Assembly: GCA_963766505.1 (NCBI GenBank)
Contig: CAVYAL010000005.1
Location: forward strand, 310,001-374,000
Reading direction: 5' to 3'
From: DATIRA01 sp963766505
GTDB lineage: Bacteria > Pseudomonadota > Gammaproteobacteria > Steroidobacterales > Steroidobacteraceae
DNA length: 64,000 nt
Below the pieces are notes generated by a model. That model searched no databases. It was not told the DNA's origin and was given only the letters and a program-made list of their open reading frames with translations. Made by a program: the position numbers and the translations under genes. Of this stretch, positions 45,813-54,346 are shown piece by piece. Position 1 is the first letter of the stretch. Every line of letters starts with the position of its first letter.

Positions 45813-46326
45813 CTAGCAGGGCGGGTCGCCCCGCTCGTCGGTCACCAGGTCGAGCTTCAGCACCATCGCGTCTTCGCGCCCGCCCTCGGCCTGGTAGTAA
45901 CCGCGCCGCAGTGCCGACCTGCACGAAGCCGGCCGACTGGTACAGCGAAATGGCCAGCTCGTTCGAGGGCCTGACCTCGAGGAAGGCCTCCTTCATGCCG
46001 GCTTCGCGGGCACGCTCGAGCAGCAGCAGCAGCATCTGGCGCCCGACGTTGCGTCCGCGCAGGTCCGGGCGCACACAGAGGTTCAGGATGTGCACTTCCT
46101 CGGCCCCCATCGCCGCGACGCCGTAGGCGACGACGTTGCCCCCGAGTTCGGCGATGCGGCAGAGGTAGCCGACGCGCAGGCAGTCCCGGAAGATCCCCTC
46201 GCTCCACGGAAATGCGTACGACGCACGCTCGATGGCCCCGACGGCCGGGACATCGCCGGGCACCATCGGCCGGAAGCACACCAGCTTCGCCGGGCGGGGC
46301 TCGAGCGCTTCGCTGCGGGCGTTCAC
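45813..46326 (-). pseudogene. rimI: ribosomal-protein-alanine acetyltransferase RimI, frameshifted
   Basis: The GNAT acetyltransferase RimI modifies the N-terminus of ribosomal protein S18. The GTG start overlaps the UDG stop (GTGA). The frame is good through AIERASYAFPWSEGIFRDCL, the acetyl-CoA loop RPDLRGRNVGRQ and SLYQSAGFVQVG. It then breaks: the expected RRGYYQAEGGREDAMVLKL is in another frame, which ends at TAG 45813. One extra base near 45912 (T on the plus strand) explains it; the total of 514 bases equals 171 codons plus one. It is either a sequencing/assembly error or a real lesion. The original frame runs on into prfC and gives a false long ORF. Confidence 0.85.
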
Positions 46327-47063
46327 GAGAGGTTCCGTGCTGCTTCGAGCCGGCGGAACTCCTGTGCCGCGAACAGCAGGTCGCTCCATGCCTTGCGCTT
46401 CTCGCTCGGGCTGCGCAGCAGGTAGGCGGGGTGGTACGTGACGATGACTGGTCGCTTCGCGGGCCCGAGCTCGTGGACACGCCCGCGCAGTCGCCCGAGC
46501 GCTGCATCGGTCGCGAGCAGGTTCTGCGCGGCGATCCGCCCGACCGCGACGATCAGCACCGGATCGAGCAGCTCGATCTGGCGATCGAGGTACTCCCGGC
46601 AGCTCGCCGCCTCGGCAGGTCGCGGATCCCGGTTACGCGGCGGCCGGCACTTCAGGATGTTCGCGATATAGACCTGTTGCCGCGAGAGCCCCACCGCACT
46701 CAGCATCGCATTGAGCAACTGGCCGGCGCGCCCGACGAACGGCTCGCCCTGGCGGTCTTCCTCGGCACCCGGCGCCTCGCCGATGAACATCCAGCGGGCC
46801 CGGGTGCTGCCGGTCCCGAACACGGTCTGGCTGCGCGTCGCGTGCAGTTCGCAGCGCGTGCACTGCGCCACGCGGGCCTGCAGTTCCTGCCAGCTGACCT
46901 CCTGCTCCGCCGGACCGGGTACAGCCTCCGAAGGCCGCGCCGTCGCAGGCCTTTCGGCCACGGCCGGGTCGTGCCCAGCGGGCTCCTCCGGCAGATCCCG
47001 CCGCACGTACACATCGACGCCGAGCGCGTCGAAATAGGCCAGTCGCGAACGGTCCGTGGCCAC
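46323..47063 (-). CDS. uracil-DNA glycosylase, family 4 (iron-sulfur)
   Basis: This enzyme removes uracil from DNA. At 246 residues it has an N-terminal extension of about 60 residues before the catalytic domain. Cluster cysteines are in CTRCELH and further on in CRPPRNRDP and the SCREYL segment. Catalytic motifs are GEAPGAEEDRQG (motif with the water-activating region) and HPAYLLR. The start is GTG 47063, a few bases after the pssA stop. The UDG-rimI neighbourhood is common in gammaproteobacteria. Confidence 0.92.
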   Translation of the reverse strand: MATDRSRLAYFDALGVDVYVRRDLPEEPAGHDPAVAERPATARPSEAVPGPAEQEVSWQELQARVAQCTRCELHATRSQTVFGTGSTRARWMFIGEAPGAEEDRQGEPFVGRAGQLLNAMLSAVGLSRQQVYIANILKCRPPRNRDPRPAEAASCREYLDRQIELLDPVLIVAVGRIAAQNLLATDAALGRLRGRVHELGPAKRPVIVTYHPAYLLRSPSEKRKAWSDLLFAAQEFRRLEAARNLS

Positions 47064-47069
47064 GCCGGT

Positions 47070-47867
47070 TCAGCCACCCGGGCGCTGGCGCGCCTCGCGC
47101 CGCTTGCGGAACAGCCGGTGCCACGCCCAGACGGCGGGGCCGGACAGCGCATACAGGCCGAACAGCCCGAACAGCATCTCCGGCGGGCTCAAGCCGACGA
47201 CGATGAAGCCGAGCGGCACGAGCAGCAGCACCGCGAAGGGAATGCGCCGGTGCGGATCGAAGTCCTTGCCGCTCAGGTACGGGAAGCGGCTGACCATCAG
47301 CGCACCGGCCGTCAGCGCCACGGCGAAGGCCAGAATCAGCGCGCGCAGTCCCTCGCGCTGAGTGTCCGCCAGCGTCCAGACGAAGCCGGCGAGAACGGCC
47401 GCACCCGACGGACTGGGAAGGCCCTCGAAATAACGCTTGTCCGCGGTCGCCGAGCGCGAATTGAACCGCGCGAGGCGCAGCGCCGCGCACACGGCATAGA
47501 AGAACGTGGCGAGCCATCCGAGCCGCTCCCACAAGGCGCCGTACTCCGCGATCTTCGCGACGCCCCACTGGTAGGCCACGACTGCCGGGGCGAGTCCGAA
47601 GGCGACCATGTCGGAGAGGCTGTCGTATTCCTTGCCGAACTCGCTCTGGGTGTTGGTCCAGCGCGCGATGCGCCCGTCCAGCCCGTCGCAGACCATTGCG
47701 ATGAAGATGGCGATTCCGGAGCGGTCGAAGTTGCCGTCAGTCGCGGCGACGATGGCGTAGAAGCCCGAGAAGAGCACCGCCGTCGTGAACAGGTTGGGCA
47801 ACAGGTAGATGCCGCGGCCGCGTGGCCGCGCGGCCTTGTCCGACTCGACTGGTGTCTGTTCGTTCAT
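47070..47867 (-). CDS. pssA: CDP-diacylglycerol-serine O-phosphatidyltransferase PssA
   Basis: PssA makes phosphatidylserine, the precursor of phosphatidylethanolamine. It is a membrane protein of 265 residues with about seven hydrophobic segments (type II PssA, as in Bacillus, not the soluble E. coli type). The CDP-alcohol phosphotransferase motif is D64-G-R-I-A-R69-x8-G78-x3-D82-x3-D86. The N-terminal YLLPNLFTTAVLFSGFYAI is typical. First gene of the pssA-UDG-rimI-prfC-MFS strand group and divergent from proS. Confidence 0.94.
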   Translation of the reverse strand: MNEQTPVESDKAARPRGRGIYLLPNLFTTAVLFSGFYAIVAATDGNFDRSGIAIFIAMVCDGLDGRIARWTNTQSEFGKEYDSLSDMVAFGLAPAVVAYQWGVAKIAEYGALWERLGWLATFFYAVCAALRLARFNSRSATADKRYFEGLPSPSGAAVLAGFVWTLADTQREGLRALILAFAVALTAGALMVSRFPYLSGKDFDPHRRIPFAVLLLVPLGFIVVGLSPPEMLFGLFGLYALSGPAVWAWHRLFRKRREARQRPGG

Positions 47868-48002
47868 CGATGCTCACCCGGCCCTCTCTCCGCATGATAG
47901 GTAGGCCCGGCCCGGGGCACAACGCGACGCTGGCGACCCGGCCATGGGCCGCCCTGCCCCTCTGCTAACATACGGCGCCATTTCCCCGGACCCCGCAAGC
48001 GA

Positions 48003-49715
48003 ATGCGACTCTCCACTTATCCGATCAACACCCTGCGCGACGTTCCAGCCGATGCGGAGGTGGTCAGTCACCAGCTGATGCTGCGTGCAGGGCTCGTGCG
48101 TCGACTGGCGGCCGGCATGTACACGTGGCTCCCGATCGGGCTCAGAACCTTGCGGAAGGTCGAGAACATCGTCCGCGAGGAGATGAACCGCGCCGGGGCC
48201 ATCGAGCTGCTGATGCCCACGGTGCAGCCGGCCGAGCTGTGGCAGGAGTCGGGTCGCTGGGACCAGTTCGGCCCGGAGCTGCTCAGGATCAGGGACCGGC
48301 ACGAGCGGTCCTTCTGCTACGGGCCCACGCACGAGGAAGTGATCACGGACCTCGCGCGGCGCGAACTCAAGAGCTACCGTCAGCTGCCGGTCAATTTCTA
48401 CCAGATCCAGACCAAGTTCCGCGACGAGATTCGCCCGCGCTTCGGCGTGATGCGTGCCCGCGAGTTCACGATGAAGGACGCGTATTCCTTCCACGCGGAC
48501 GAGGCTTCGCTGGACGCGGGTTACCAGGCGATGCATCGCGCCTACACGCGCATCTTCGAGCGGATGAACCTGCGCTTCCGGGCAGTGCGCGCCGACACCG
48601 GCAGCATCGGTGGAAGCGACTCCCAGGAGTTTCATGTCCTCGCGGACTCGGGCGAGGACGCGATCGCGTTTTCCGACGCGGACGGATACGCAGCCAACCT
48701 GGAAATGGCCGAAGCGGCGGCCCCCGCCGAGCCCAGGCCTGCCGCCGGCGCTGCGATCGCGGAGGTGGCGACCCCCGAGGTGCGTTCGATCGCGGAACTC
48801 GCCGGCTTCCTCGGGGTCGACCCGAGCCGTTGCGTGAAGACGCTGCTGGTCGAGGGAGCCGCGGGCGGCGTCGTGGCGCTGGTGCTGCGCGGCGATCACG
48901 AACTGAACGCGGTGAAGGCGCAGAAGCTGCCGGGCGTCGGCTCGCCGCTCAGGATGGCATCGGCCGAACAGGTCCGGGCGGCGACCGGCTGCGAGCCCGG
49001 CTTCATCGGCCCGCTCGGCCTCGAACTCGAGATCTACGCCGACCACTCGGCACTGCAGCTGGCCGACTTCATCTGCGGCGCCAACCGCCGCGACGCCCAC
49101 CTGACCGGCGTGAACTGGGGGCGGGACCTGCCGGAACCGCAGGCCGCGGACATCCGCAACGTCGTGCCCGGCGATCCCAGCCCCTCGGGGCGCGGGCGGC
49201 TCGGAATCGCGCGCGGCATCGAAGTCGGGCACATCTTCAAGCTCGGTCGCAAGTACAGCGAGGCGATGGGCGCCACGGTCCTCGACGAGCAGGGCCAGGC
49301 GGTGGTCCCGTTCATGGGCTGCTATGGCATCGGTGTGACACGCGTCGTGGCAGCGGCTATCGAACAGAACCATGATGAAAAAGGCATCATCTGGCCGGAA
49401 CCGATCGCGCCGTTCGACGTGTCCCTGATCCCGATCAACCTGCAGAAGTCCCAGCGCACGCGCGAGACCGCAGATCGCCTGTACGACGAGCTGCGCGCGG
49501 CAGGCCTCGAGGTGCTCTTCGACGATCGCGACGCACGGCCCGGCGTCAAATTCGCCGACGACGAGCTGCTCGGCATTCCCCACCGGCTGGTCGTGGGCGA
49601 CAAGGGACTCGACCGCGGCGTCGTGGAATACAGGCGGCGTCGCGACGGGCAGGCAGCAGAAGTGCCTGTGCAGGAGGTCGCGGCGTTCCTGGCCGGGAAC
49701 CGACCGGGAGCGTGA
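48003..49715 (+). CDS. proS: prolyl-tRNA synthetase
   Basis: ProRS charges tRNA-Pro. It is a class II enzyme of 570 residues, the long bacterial type with an inserted editing domain (about 225-385). Class II motifs are seen in LMLRAGLVRRLAAGMYTWLP, FCYGPTHEEVITDLARRELK and KFRDEIRPRFGVMRAREFTM. The editing domain has VKTLLVEG and LRGDHELNAVKAQKLPG. The C-terminal anticodon domain has VLFDDRDARPGVKFADDELL. The stop overlaps a possible GTG of the next gene. Confidence 0.97.
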   Translation: MRLSTYPINTLRDVPADAEVVSHQLMLRAGLVRRLAAGMYTWLPIGLRTLRKVENIVREEMNRAGAIELLMPTVQPAELWQESGRWDQFGPELLRIRDRHERSFCYGPTHEEVITDLARRELKSYRQLPVNFYQIQTKFRDEIRPRFGVMRAREFTMKDAYSFHADEASLDAGYQAMHRAYTRIFERMNLRFRAVRADTGSIGGSDSQEFHVLADSGEDAIAFSDADGYAANLEMAEAAAPAEPRPAAGAAIAEVATPEVRSIAELAGFLGVDPSRCVKTLLVEGAAGGVVALVLRGDHELNAVKAQKLPGVGSPLRMASAEQVRAATGCEPGFIGPLGLELEIYADHSALQLADFICGANRRDAHLTGVNWGRDLPEPQAADIRNVVPGDPSPSGRGRLGIARGIEVGHIFKLGRKYSEAMGATVLDEQGQAVVPFMGCYGIGVTRVVAAAIEQNHDEKGIIWPEPIAPFDVSLIPINLQKSQRTRETADRLYDELRAAGLEVLFDDRDARPGVKFADDELLGIPHRLVVGDKGLDRGVVEYRRRRDGQAAEVPVQEVAAFLAGNRPGA

Positions 49716-49720
49716 AGCCT

Positions 49721-50290
49721 ATGCGCTGCGCGGTGGCCTGCATGCTGCTGATCGCCATGCTCGCGGGCGCGCCGGCGAGCGCCGACGGCCAGAAAGACCC
49801 CGAGCTGCGCGGCGTCATCGCGGCCGCGCTGCAGGACACCCGCTGTTTCGAGGACCAGTACGAGCGGGAGGTCTGGTTCGCCTACATGGAACCCCGTCTC
49901 GGGCGCTACGTGAAGGACGGCGACGAGCGCCGCGCGATCCTGGAGCACGTTCATTGCGAGGCACGGCGCGTGGACCTGCCGCCCGAGCTGGTACTGGCCG
50001 TGATCGACGTCGAGAGCCGCTTCGACCGCTACGCCGTGTCCTCGGCCGGGGCCGTCGGCCTGATGCAGGTCATGCCCTTCTGGCCGCTGCAGCTCGGCAT
50101 GAGCAATGAGCAGCTGATCCGGATTTCGGACAACATCCGGATGGGGACGACGATCCTCGGGTATTACCTGCGCAAGGAACGCGGCAACTACCTGCGGGCA
50201 CTGCAGCGCTACAACGGCAGCCTGGGGCGGCCCGACTACTCCGACCTGGTCCTCGACCGGCTGATCGCCCGCTGGCGCTACGAGCTCTAG
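49721..50290 (+). CDS. lytic transglycosylase (SLT domain, GH23)
   Basis: This is an exported protein of 189 residues that cleaves peptidoglycan glycan strands to 1,6-anhydro products. A signal peptide (about 1-22, ends ASA) is followed by the SLT domain. The catalytic Glu is E98 in VIDVESRFD, followed by AVSSAGAVGLMQVMP and the late ALQRYNGSLG. Starts at GTG 49712 or ATG 49721 are possible; ATG with GGGAG ten bases upstream is preferred. It ends tail to tail with the acylphosphatase, sharing the bases CTAG. Confidence 0.92.
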   Translation: MRCAVACMLLIAMLAGAPASADGQKDPELRGVIAAALQDTRCFEDQYEREVWFAYMEPRLGRYVKDGDERRAILEHVHCEARRVDLPPELVLAVIDVESRFDRYAVSSAGAVGLMQVMPFWPLQLGMSNEQLIRISDNIRMGTTILGYYLRKERGNYLRALQRYNGSLGRPDYSDLVLDRLIARWRYEL

Positions 50291-50574
50291 AGCGTCTCGA
50301 AGCCGTCGAGCCCGACGTGCGGCGAGTCTGCCGCAAGCTGCTGGATCTCCACGTCGGCGACGCGCGACGCCGGTGAACCGAGCCACAGCCAGTCGCAAAG
50401 CGCCTGCACGGCGCCTGGTTCACCGCAGGCTACGACCTCCACGCGCCCGTCCGGGAGATTTCGCGCGTAACCGCGCAGACCGAGCTCCCGTGCGCGCGCC
50501 TGGGTGCTGGCCCTGAAAAAGACTCCCTGAACCCGGCCCGAGACCAGGCAACGCCGCAGGACTTCGTCGCTCAT
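50287..50574 (-). CDS. acyP: acylphosphatase
   Basis: This small enzyme of 95 residues hydrolyses acyl phosphates. The catalytic Arg (R21 in GRVQGVFFR) and Asn (N39 in GYARNLPDG) are in place, with VEVVACGEPGAV after them. The frame starts at 50670, but ATG 50574 gives the family length. Its TAG stop and that of the convergent transglycosylase share the palindrome CTAG. Confidence 0.95.
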   Translation of the reverse strand: MSDEVLRRCLVSGRVQGVFFRASTQARARELGLRGYARNLPDGRVEVVACGEPGAVQALCDWLWLGSPASRVADVEIQQLAADSPHVGLDGFETL

Positions 50575-50590
50575 GGAACCACGAACGCGG

Positions 50591-50905
50591 TCACTTCTCC
50601 TCGGCTGCGGCCGCCTCAGAGATCCGCCGGGCCTCGATGGCCCGCTCGCGGGCGAGCTCGGCGTCGTCACGGGCCTGCCGGTATTCCTGCTTGCGGATGT
50701 TGGCCTGGGCGGACTTCACCAGGTTGACCGCCTCGGTGTAGAGCTCGGGTGCATGCTTTTCCGCGCCGGCCCGCTCGGCTGCCACCAGGGCCTGCCGCGC
50801 GTTCGACATTTCCTGCACGGGCGCACCGGCGCAGCCGCTCATCTGCGAGCCCACCAGCAGCCCACCGAGCAGAAGGATCGAAATGAACCAGCGATGGCGC
50901 GGCAT
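50591..50905 (-). CDS. DUF4398 lipoprotein
   Basis: This 104-residue protein has a lipoprotein signal (ends MSGC), then one long charged helix pair: EMSNARQALVAAERAGAEKH, APELYTEAVNLVKSAQANI and ARERAIEARRISEAAAAEE. This is the DUF4398 pattern. Outer-membrane lipoproteins of this type often form coiled coils in the periplasm. It is 16 bases upstream of the acylphosphatase gene on the same strand. Function unknown. Confidence 0.85.
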   Translation of the reverse strand: MPRHRWFISILLLGGLLVGSQMSGCAGAPVQEMSNARQALVAAERAGAEKHAPELYTEAVNLVKSAQANIRKQEYRQARDDAELARERAIEARRISEAAAAEEK

Positions 50906-50970
50906 GACGTGTACTTATAATCTCGTCGGACCGTAACAAGCGGCCCCTGCACCGTCAAGGTTGCTCAATC

Positions 50971-51621
50971 ATGAACCTTTCCTCCTCGTCGCGCACGGCT
51001 CAGCCGCAGCCAGAAGGCACGCCGGAAATCCTGGTGCTCTATTATTCCCGCCACGGCGGCACGGCCGAGCTTGCGCGGCAGGTGGCACGTGGAATCGAGT
51101 CGGTCGAGGGCGTGACGGCCCGCCTGCGCACGGTGCCTCCGGTCACGACCGTGGTGGACGAGGCTGAACCAGCCGTCCCGGCCGAAGGCCCCCCCTACGC
51201 CAGCCACGAGGACCTGCGCAGCTGCGCGGGCCTCGCGCTCGGCAGCCCCGCGCGCTTCGGCAACATGGCGGCAGCGCTCAAGCACTTCCTCGAGGGTACG
51301 AGTTCGCTCTGGCTGAACGGCGCACTCAATGGCAAGCCGGCCGCGGTGTTCACCTCCTCGGCCACGATGCACGGCGGCCAGGAGAGCACGCTGCTCAGCA
51401 TGATGCTCCCGCTGCTCCACCACGGGATGTACATCGTAGGGCTTCCCTTCACTGCCGAGGCGCTCAACAGCACGCGGACCGGCGGGACACCCTACGGCGC
51501 AAGCCACGTGTCGGGGGCCGCCGGCGGCGAGCGACTGAGCGAGGAGGAACGGGAACTCGCCCGGCTGCTCGGGCGGCGGGTCGCCGAGCTGGCCGTCGCG
51601 ATCCGCTGCGGCAGGCCGTGA
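50971..51621 (+). CDS. wrbA: NAD(P)H:quinone oxidoreductase WrbA
   Basis: WrbA is an FMN flavodoxin-like quinone reductase that protects against redox stress. It has 216 residues: ILVLYYSRHGGTAELARQVA (FMN phosphate loop), LGSPARFGNMAAALKHFLEG, FTSSATMHGGQESTLLSM and TPYGASHVSG are all classic WrbA segments. The N-terminus has about 15 extra residues rich in Ser/Gln/Pro. It overlaps the DUF2069 gene by four bases (GTGA), a common pairing. Confidence 0.95.
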   Translation: MNLSSSSRTAQPQPEGTPEILVLYYSRHGGTAELARQVARGIESVEGVTARLRTVPPVTTVVDEAEPAVPAEGPPYASHEDLRSCAGLALGSPARFGNMAAALKHFLEGTSSLWLNGALNGKPAAVFTSSATMHGGQESTLLSMMLPLLHHGMYIVGLPFTAEALNSTRTGGTPYGASHVSGAAGGERLSEEERELARLLGRRVAELAVAIRCGRP

Positions 51622-51995
51622 GCGCACTGCGAGGCGCCCGGGTCAGCCGGCTCGCGACGCTGTCCGGACTCGGCCTGCTGCTCGGCAGCCTGGTCGCGAC
51701 GGCCCTGGCCGCGGAAGGCCGTCATGTCGGGGCCGTGCTCGCGCTCGCACTCGCGCTGCCGCTGCTGTTGCCGCTGCCTGGACTGCTGAAATCACGCCGC
51801 CGGACCTTCGCCTGGACCGCTCTGTGCCTGCTGCCCGGACTCCTCTACGCGCTGACCGAACTGGTGGCCAATCCCAGCGTGCGGCCGCTGGCGAGCATCG
51901 CGCTGCTCGCAACGCTGTGGGTCTTCGTCGCGCTGGTCGCCCACCTGCGTTGCACGCGCAGCGGCAGCGCGGGTCAGCCCGCCTCGCCGGAGTGA
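51618..51995 (+). CDS. DUF2069 membrane protein
   Basis: This inner-membrane protein of 125 residues has four hydrophobic segments and belongs to DUF2069. Typical segments are LPLLLPLPGLLKSRRRTFAW and LPGLLYALTELVANPSVRPL. The start is GTG overlapping the wrbA stop. Function unknown; the pairing with wrbA is common in gammaproteobacteria. Its last 22 bases overlap the convergent hda gene. Confidence 0.88.
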   Translation: MSALRGARVSRLATLSGLGLLLGSLVATALAAEGRHVGAVLALALALPLLLPLPGLLKSRRRTFAWTALCLLPGLLYALTELVANPSVRPLASIALLATLWVFVALVAHLRCTRSGSAGQPASPE

Positions 51996-52672
51996 GTCTC
52001 GAGCGCCTGTCTCAGGAACGGCACGGTCAGCCGACGCTGCGCAGCGAGCGAGGCGAGGTCGAGCTCGTCCAGCACGGCCATCATTGAGTGCATGTCCCTG
52101 GGCAGCCGATGCACCAGGTACAGCGCCGCCTCCTCGCCCAGCTCCAGGCCGCGACGCTTCGCGCGGCACTGCAGCGCTGCGACCAGGTCCACGTCCTCCA
52201 GCTCGTGCAGCTGGTGCACCGACGCCGCGAGCAGCCGCGAACGCAGGTCGGGCAGCACGAACCCGACGGCCGAAGGAGGCAGCGTGCTCGCGATCAGCAG
52301 GCGGCCGGCGCCGTCCTGCATCAGCGTGTGCAGACGGAACAGCGCCGCGTTCCAGGCGGCGGCACCCGCGATCCGCTCGACGCCGTCCAGGCAGACGAGG
52401 TCCAGCGACTCGCAGCCCTCGATCTGTTCCGGGCTCGACTCGGGGCCGGGCTCCAGGTAGCAGGCGGTCGCTCCGCGCTCGCCGACCGCCGCGCAGGCAG
52501 CCTGTAGCAGGTGAGTCTTCCCGGAGCCGCTGCGCCCCCAGAGCCATATCGTCCGCGGAGTCCCGTCGCCGACGGACTCGAGCAGCTGGACGACCTCCTC
52601 GTTGGCGCCAGGCACGAACGAGGCGAGCCGTGCGGTATCCGGCAACCGGACGCTGAGGGGCAACTGGCGCAT
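51974..52672 (-). CDS. hda: DnaA regulatory inactivator Hda
   Basis: Hda is an AAA+ protein that, with the DNA-loaded clamp, stimulates ATP hydrolysis by DnaA and so limits initiation of replication. It has 232 residues. A clamp-binding N-terminal segment (MRQLPLSVRLPD) precedes Walker A GRSGSGKTHLL, Walker B LVCLDGVE, and the DnaA-like LPPSAVGFVLPDLRSRL and LPRDMHSMMAVLDELD. The frame stays open far upstream; ATG 52672 is eight bases after the previous gene. The DUF2066-CDP-alcohol transferase-hda order is conserved. Confidence 0.93.
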   Translation of the reverse strand: MRQLPLSVRLPDTARLASFVPGANEEVVQLLESVGDGTPRTIWLWGRSGSGKTHLLQAACAAVGERGATACYLEPGPESSPEQIEGCESLDLVCLDGVERIAGAAAWNAALFRLHTLMQDGAGRLLIASTLPPSAVGFVLPDLRSRLLAASVHQLHELEDVDLVAALQCRAKRRGLELGEEAALYLVHRLPRDMHSMMAVLDELDLASLAAQRRLTVPFLRQALETHSGEAG

Positions 52673-52680
52673 CGTCGGGT

Positions 52681-53250
52681 TCAGCCGGTCCCGGTGGCCT
52701 CTTGCCGCGAGACCCGCGCCGCGCGCCGCGAGTAGATGAGTATGTAGTCGAGCCCGCTCACGAACGTGGTGACGAACACGAGCGCACCAAGCAGCGTCAC
52801 CATCGCCTGCGGCGGGAATCCGAAGGCGGCCTCCGCGACCACGGCCAGGCAGAAGATGATCTGGCAAAGCGTGTTGAGCTTGCTCGGCACCGTGGGTTCG
52901 CCGTGCACCGGACCGAACATGAGCCGGAACGTGACGGCCCCGTAAAAAATCACCAGGTCCCGCAGCAGCACCAGCGCGGTCAGCCACCAGGGCACCAGGC
53001 CGGCAACGCTCAGCGTCACGAACACGACGACCAGCAGCAGCTTGTCCGCGAGCGGATCGAGGAACTTGCCGAGCTCGGTCGTCCAGCCGAAGCGCTTGGC
53101 CAGGAAGCCGTCCAGCGCGTCGGTGAACGCCGCGACGGCGAACAAGAGCATCACGGTCGCGTAGCGCTGCTGGATGATCAGCCAGGCCACCGGATAGACG
53201 AGCGCTATCCGGAAAACGCACAGCAGGTTTGGAATGAAGCGAAGGCTCAT
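52681..53250 (-). CDS. CDP-alcohol phosphatidyltransferase (PgsA-like)
   Basis: This membrane protein of 189 residues has about five hydrophobic segments. The CDP-alcohol motif is D47-G-F-L-A-K-R, then G61, D65 and D69 in GKFLDPLADK, with the usual Arg after Ala replaced by Lys-Arg. PgsA makes phosphatidylglycerol phosphate; this paralogue beside hda may be the cardiolipin or PG enzyme, not settled. ATG 53250 overlaps the DUF2066 stop (ATGA). Confidence 0.88.
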   Translation of the reverse strand: MSLRFIPNLLCVFRIALVYPVAWLIIQQRYATVMLLFAVAAFTDALDGFLAKRFGWTTELGKFLDPLADKLLLVVVFVTLSVAGLVPWWLTALVLLRDLVIFYGAVTFRLMFGPVHGEPTVPSKLNTLCQIIFCLAVVAEAAFGFPPQAMVTLLGALVFVTTFVSGLDYILIYSRRAARVSRQEATGTG

Positions 53251-54239
53251 GGACGGTAGAGGAAGTCCACGCCGGCGGCGCCGTCCTCGACCGCAAGCTG
53301 CGCGGGCTGCAGGCGTCCATCCAGTGCGCCGATCCTCGACAGCAGCTCGCTGTCGCCACGCATCGTGAGCCCGAGGCGAACCGCGTCCCGGCGCGCCTGC
53401 TCCACCCGCAACTCGCTCACCATGCTGAGCGAACCGAGGTAGTCGAGCAGCCCCGCGTACGCACGCAGGTCCGGGACGTTGCCGACCCAGATCTCGATGC
53501 GCGAAAGGCTCCGGGTGGCCGGCGTCGCGTAGCGCGCCGCGAACGCATCTGCCGCGATATGAGCACCTTCCCCGGCCGATCCTACGTCGGAGCGCGTGCC
53601 TGCGTCGTCGAACAGTTGCCACTCCACGCCCGCTCCGCCCGGCACTCCGATCAGCACCGCCTGGGCTTGCGAGCCACCGGCAGCCAGCGCCAGTTCCCGA
53701 AGCGCGCCGGACGCGGCGCGGTCACGCGCGGCAAGGATGTCGATGCGGGTGTGTGGCCACAGCAGCTCGATTCCGCGGGACTCAGCCGCCGCATCCAGCG
53801 CCACGCGCTCGGGGGCCGGCTCGCCGTCCATCAGCGCCCGCGCACCGGTCGTATCGGTGGCGAGCAGCACCAGCGTGACCGGACGTTCGGCCGGCCACAG
53901 CGGAAGTCCGGCACGCAGCAGCAGGTCATCGACCGCCTCGCGGTCGAACCCGACCATCAGGCCCTGGCCCGTGGTCGAGTACTGCTGCACGTAACGGGAG
54001 GGGTTCGCCGCGGCCTGCCTGACAGCAGCGTTCGACGCCGCACCAAGGCTGCCCGAGGCCCGCACGGCAACGCTGCGCAACGCCTCGGAAAAGCCCGCCG
54101 AACGCGCAGCCTCGCTCGAACCGGAGACCGGCACCGTCGCCTGGTAGAGATTGACCTCGGCCCGCGCGATGCGGGGTGCGACGACCGCCGTGGCCGCCAA
54201 TGCGGCCACGCAGAGTGCCGTCCGCCTGATGATGACCAT
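53247..54239 (-). CDS. DUF2066 exported protein
   Basis: This protein of 330 residues has a signal peptide (about 1-27, ends RIARA) and the DUF2066 pattern: VNLYQATVPVSGSSEAAR, GFSEALRSVAVRASG and LPLWPAERPVTLVLLATD. The C-terminus has a second region (ELRVEQARRDAVRLGLTMRG). Function unknown. Conserved position upstream of the PgsA-like and hda genes and divergent from purM. The frame opens at 54314; ATG 54239 begins the signal peptide. Confidence 0.88.
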   Translation of the reverse strand: MVIIRRTALCVAALAATAVVAPRIARAEVNLYQATVPVSGSSEAARSAGFSEALRSVAVRASGSLGAASNAAVRQAAANPSRYVQQYSTTGQGLMVGFDREAVDDLLLRAGLPLWPAERPVTLVLLATDTTGARALMDGEPAPERVALDAAAESRGIELLWPHTRIDILAARDRAASGALRELALAAGGSQAQAVLIGVPGGAGVEWQLFDDAGTRSDVGSAGEGAHIAADAFAARYATPATRSLSRIEIWVGNVPDLRAYAGLLDYLGSLSMVSELRVEQARRDAVRLGLTMRGDSELLSRIGALDGRLQPAQLAVEDGAAGVDFLYRP

Positions 54240-54346
54240 GGCTTGATGTCCGGGCATGTCCGCAGAAGGTCTCGGCGATGCGAGCGCGCGTGTAAAATAG
54301 CACACCCAGAACAAGGCCCGGGACTGCTGAGCCCCGCGGGACAGAC

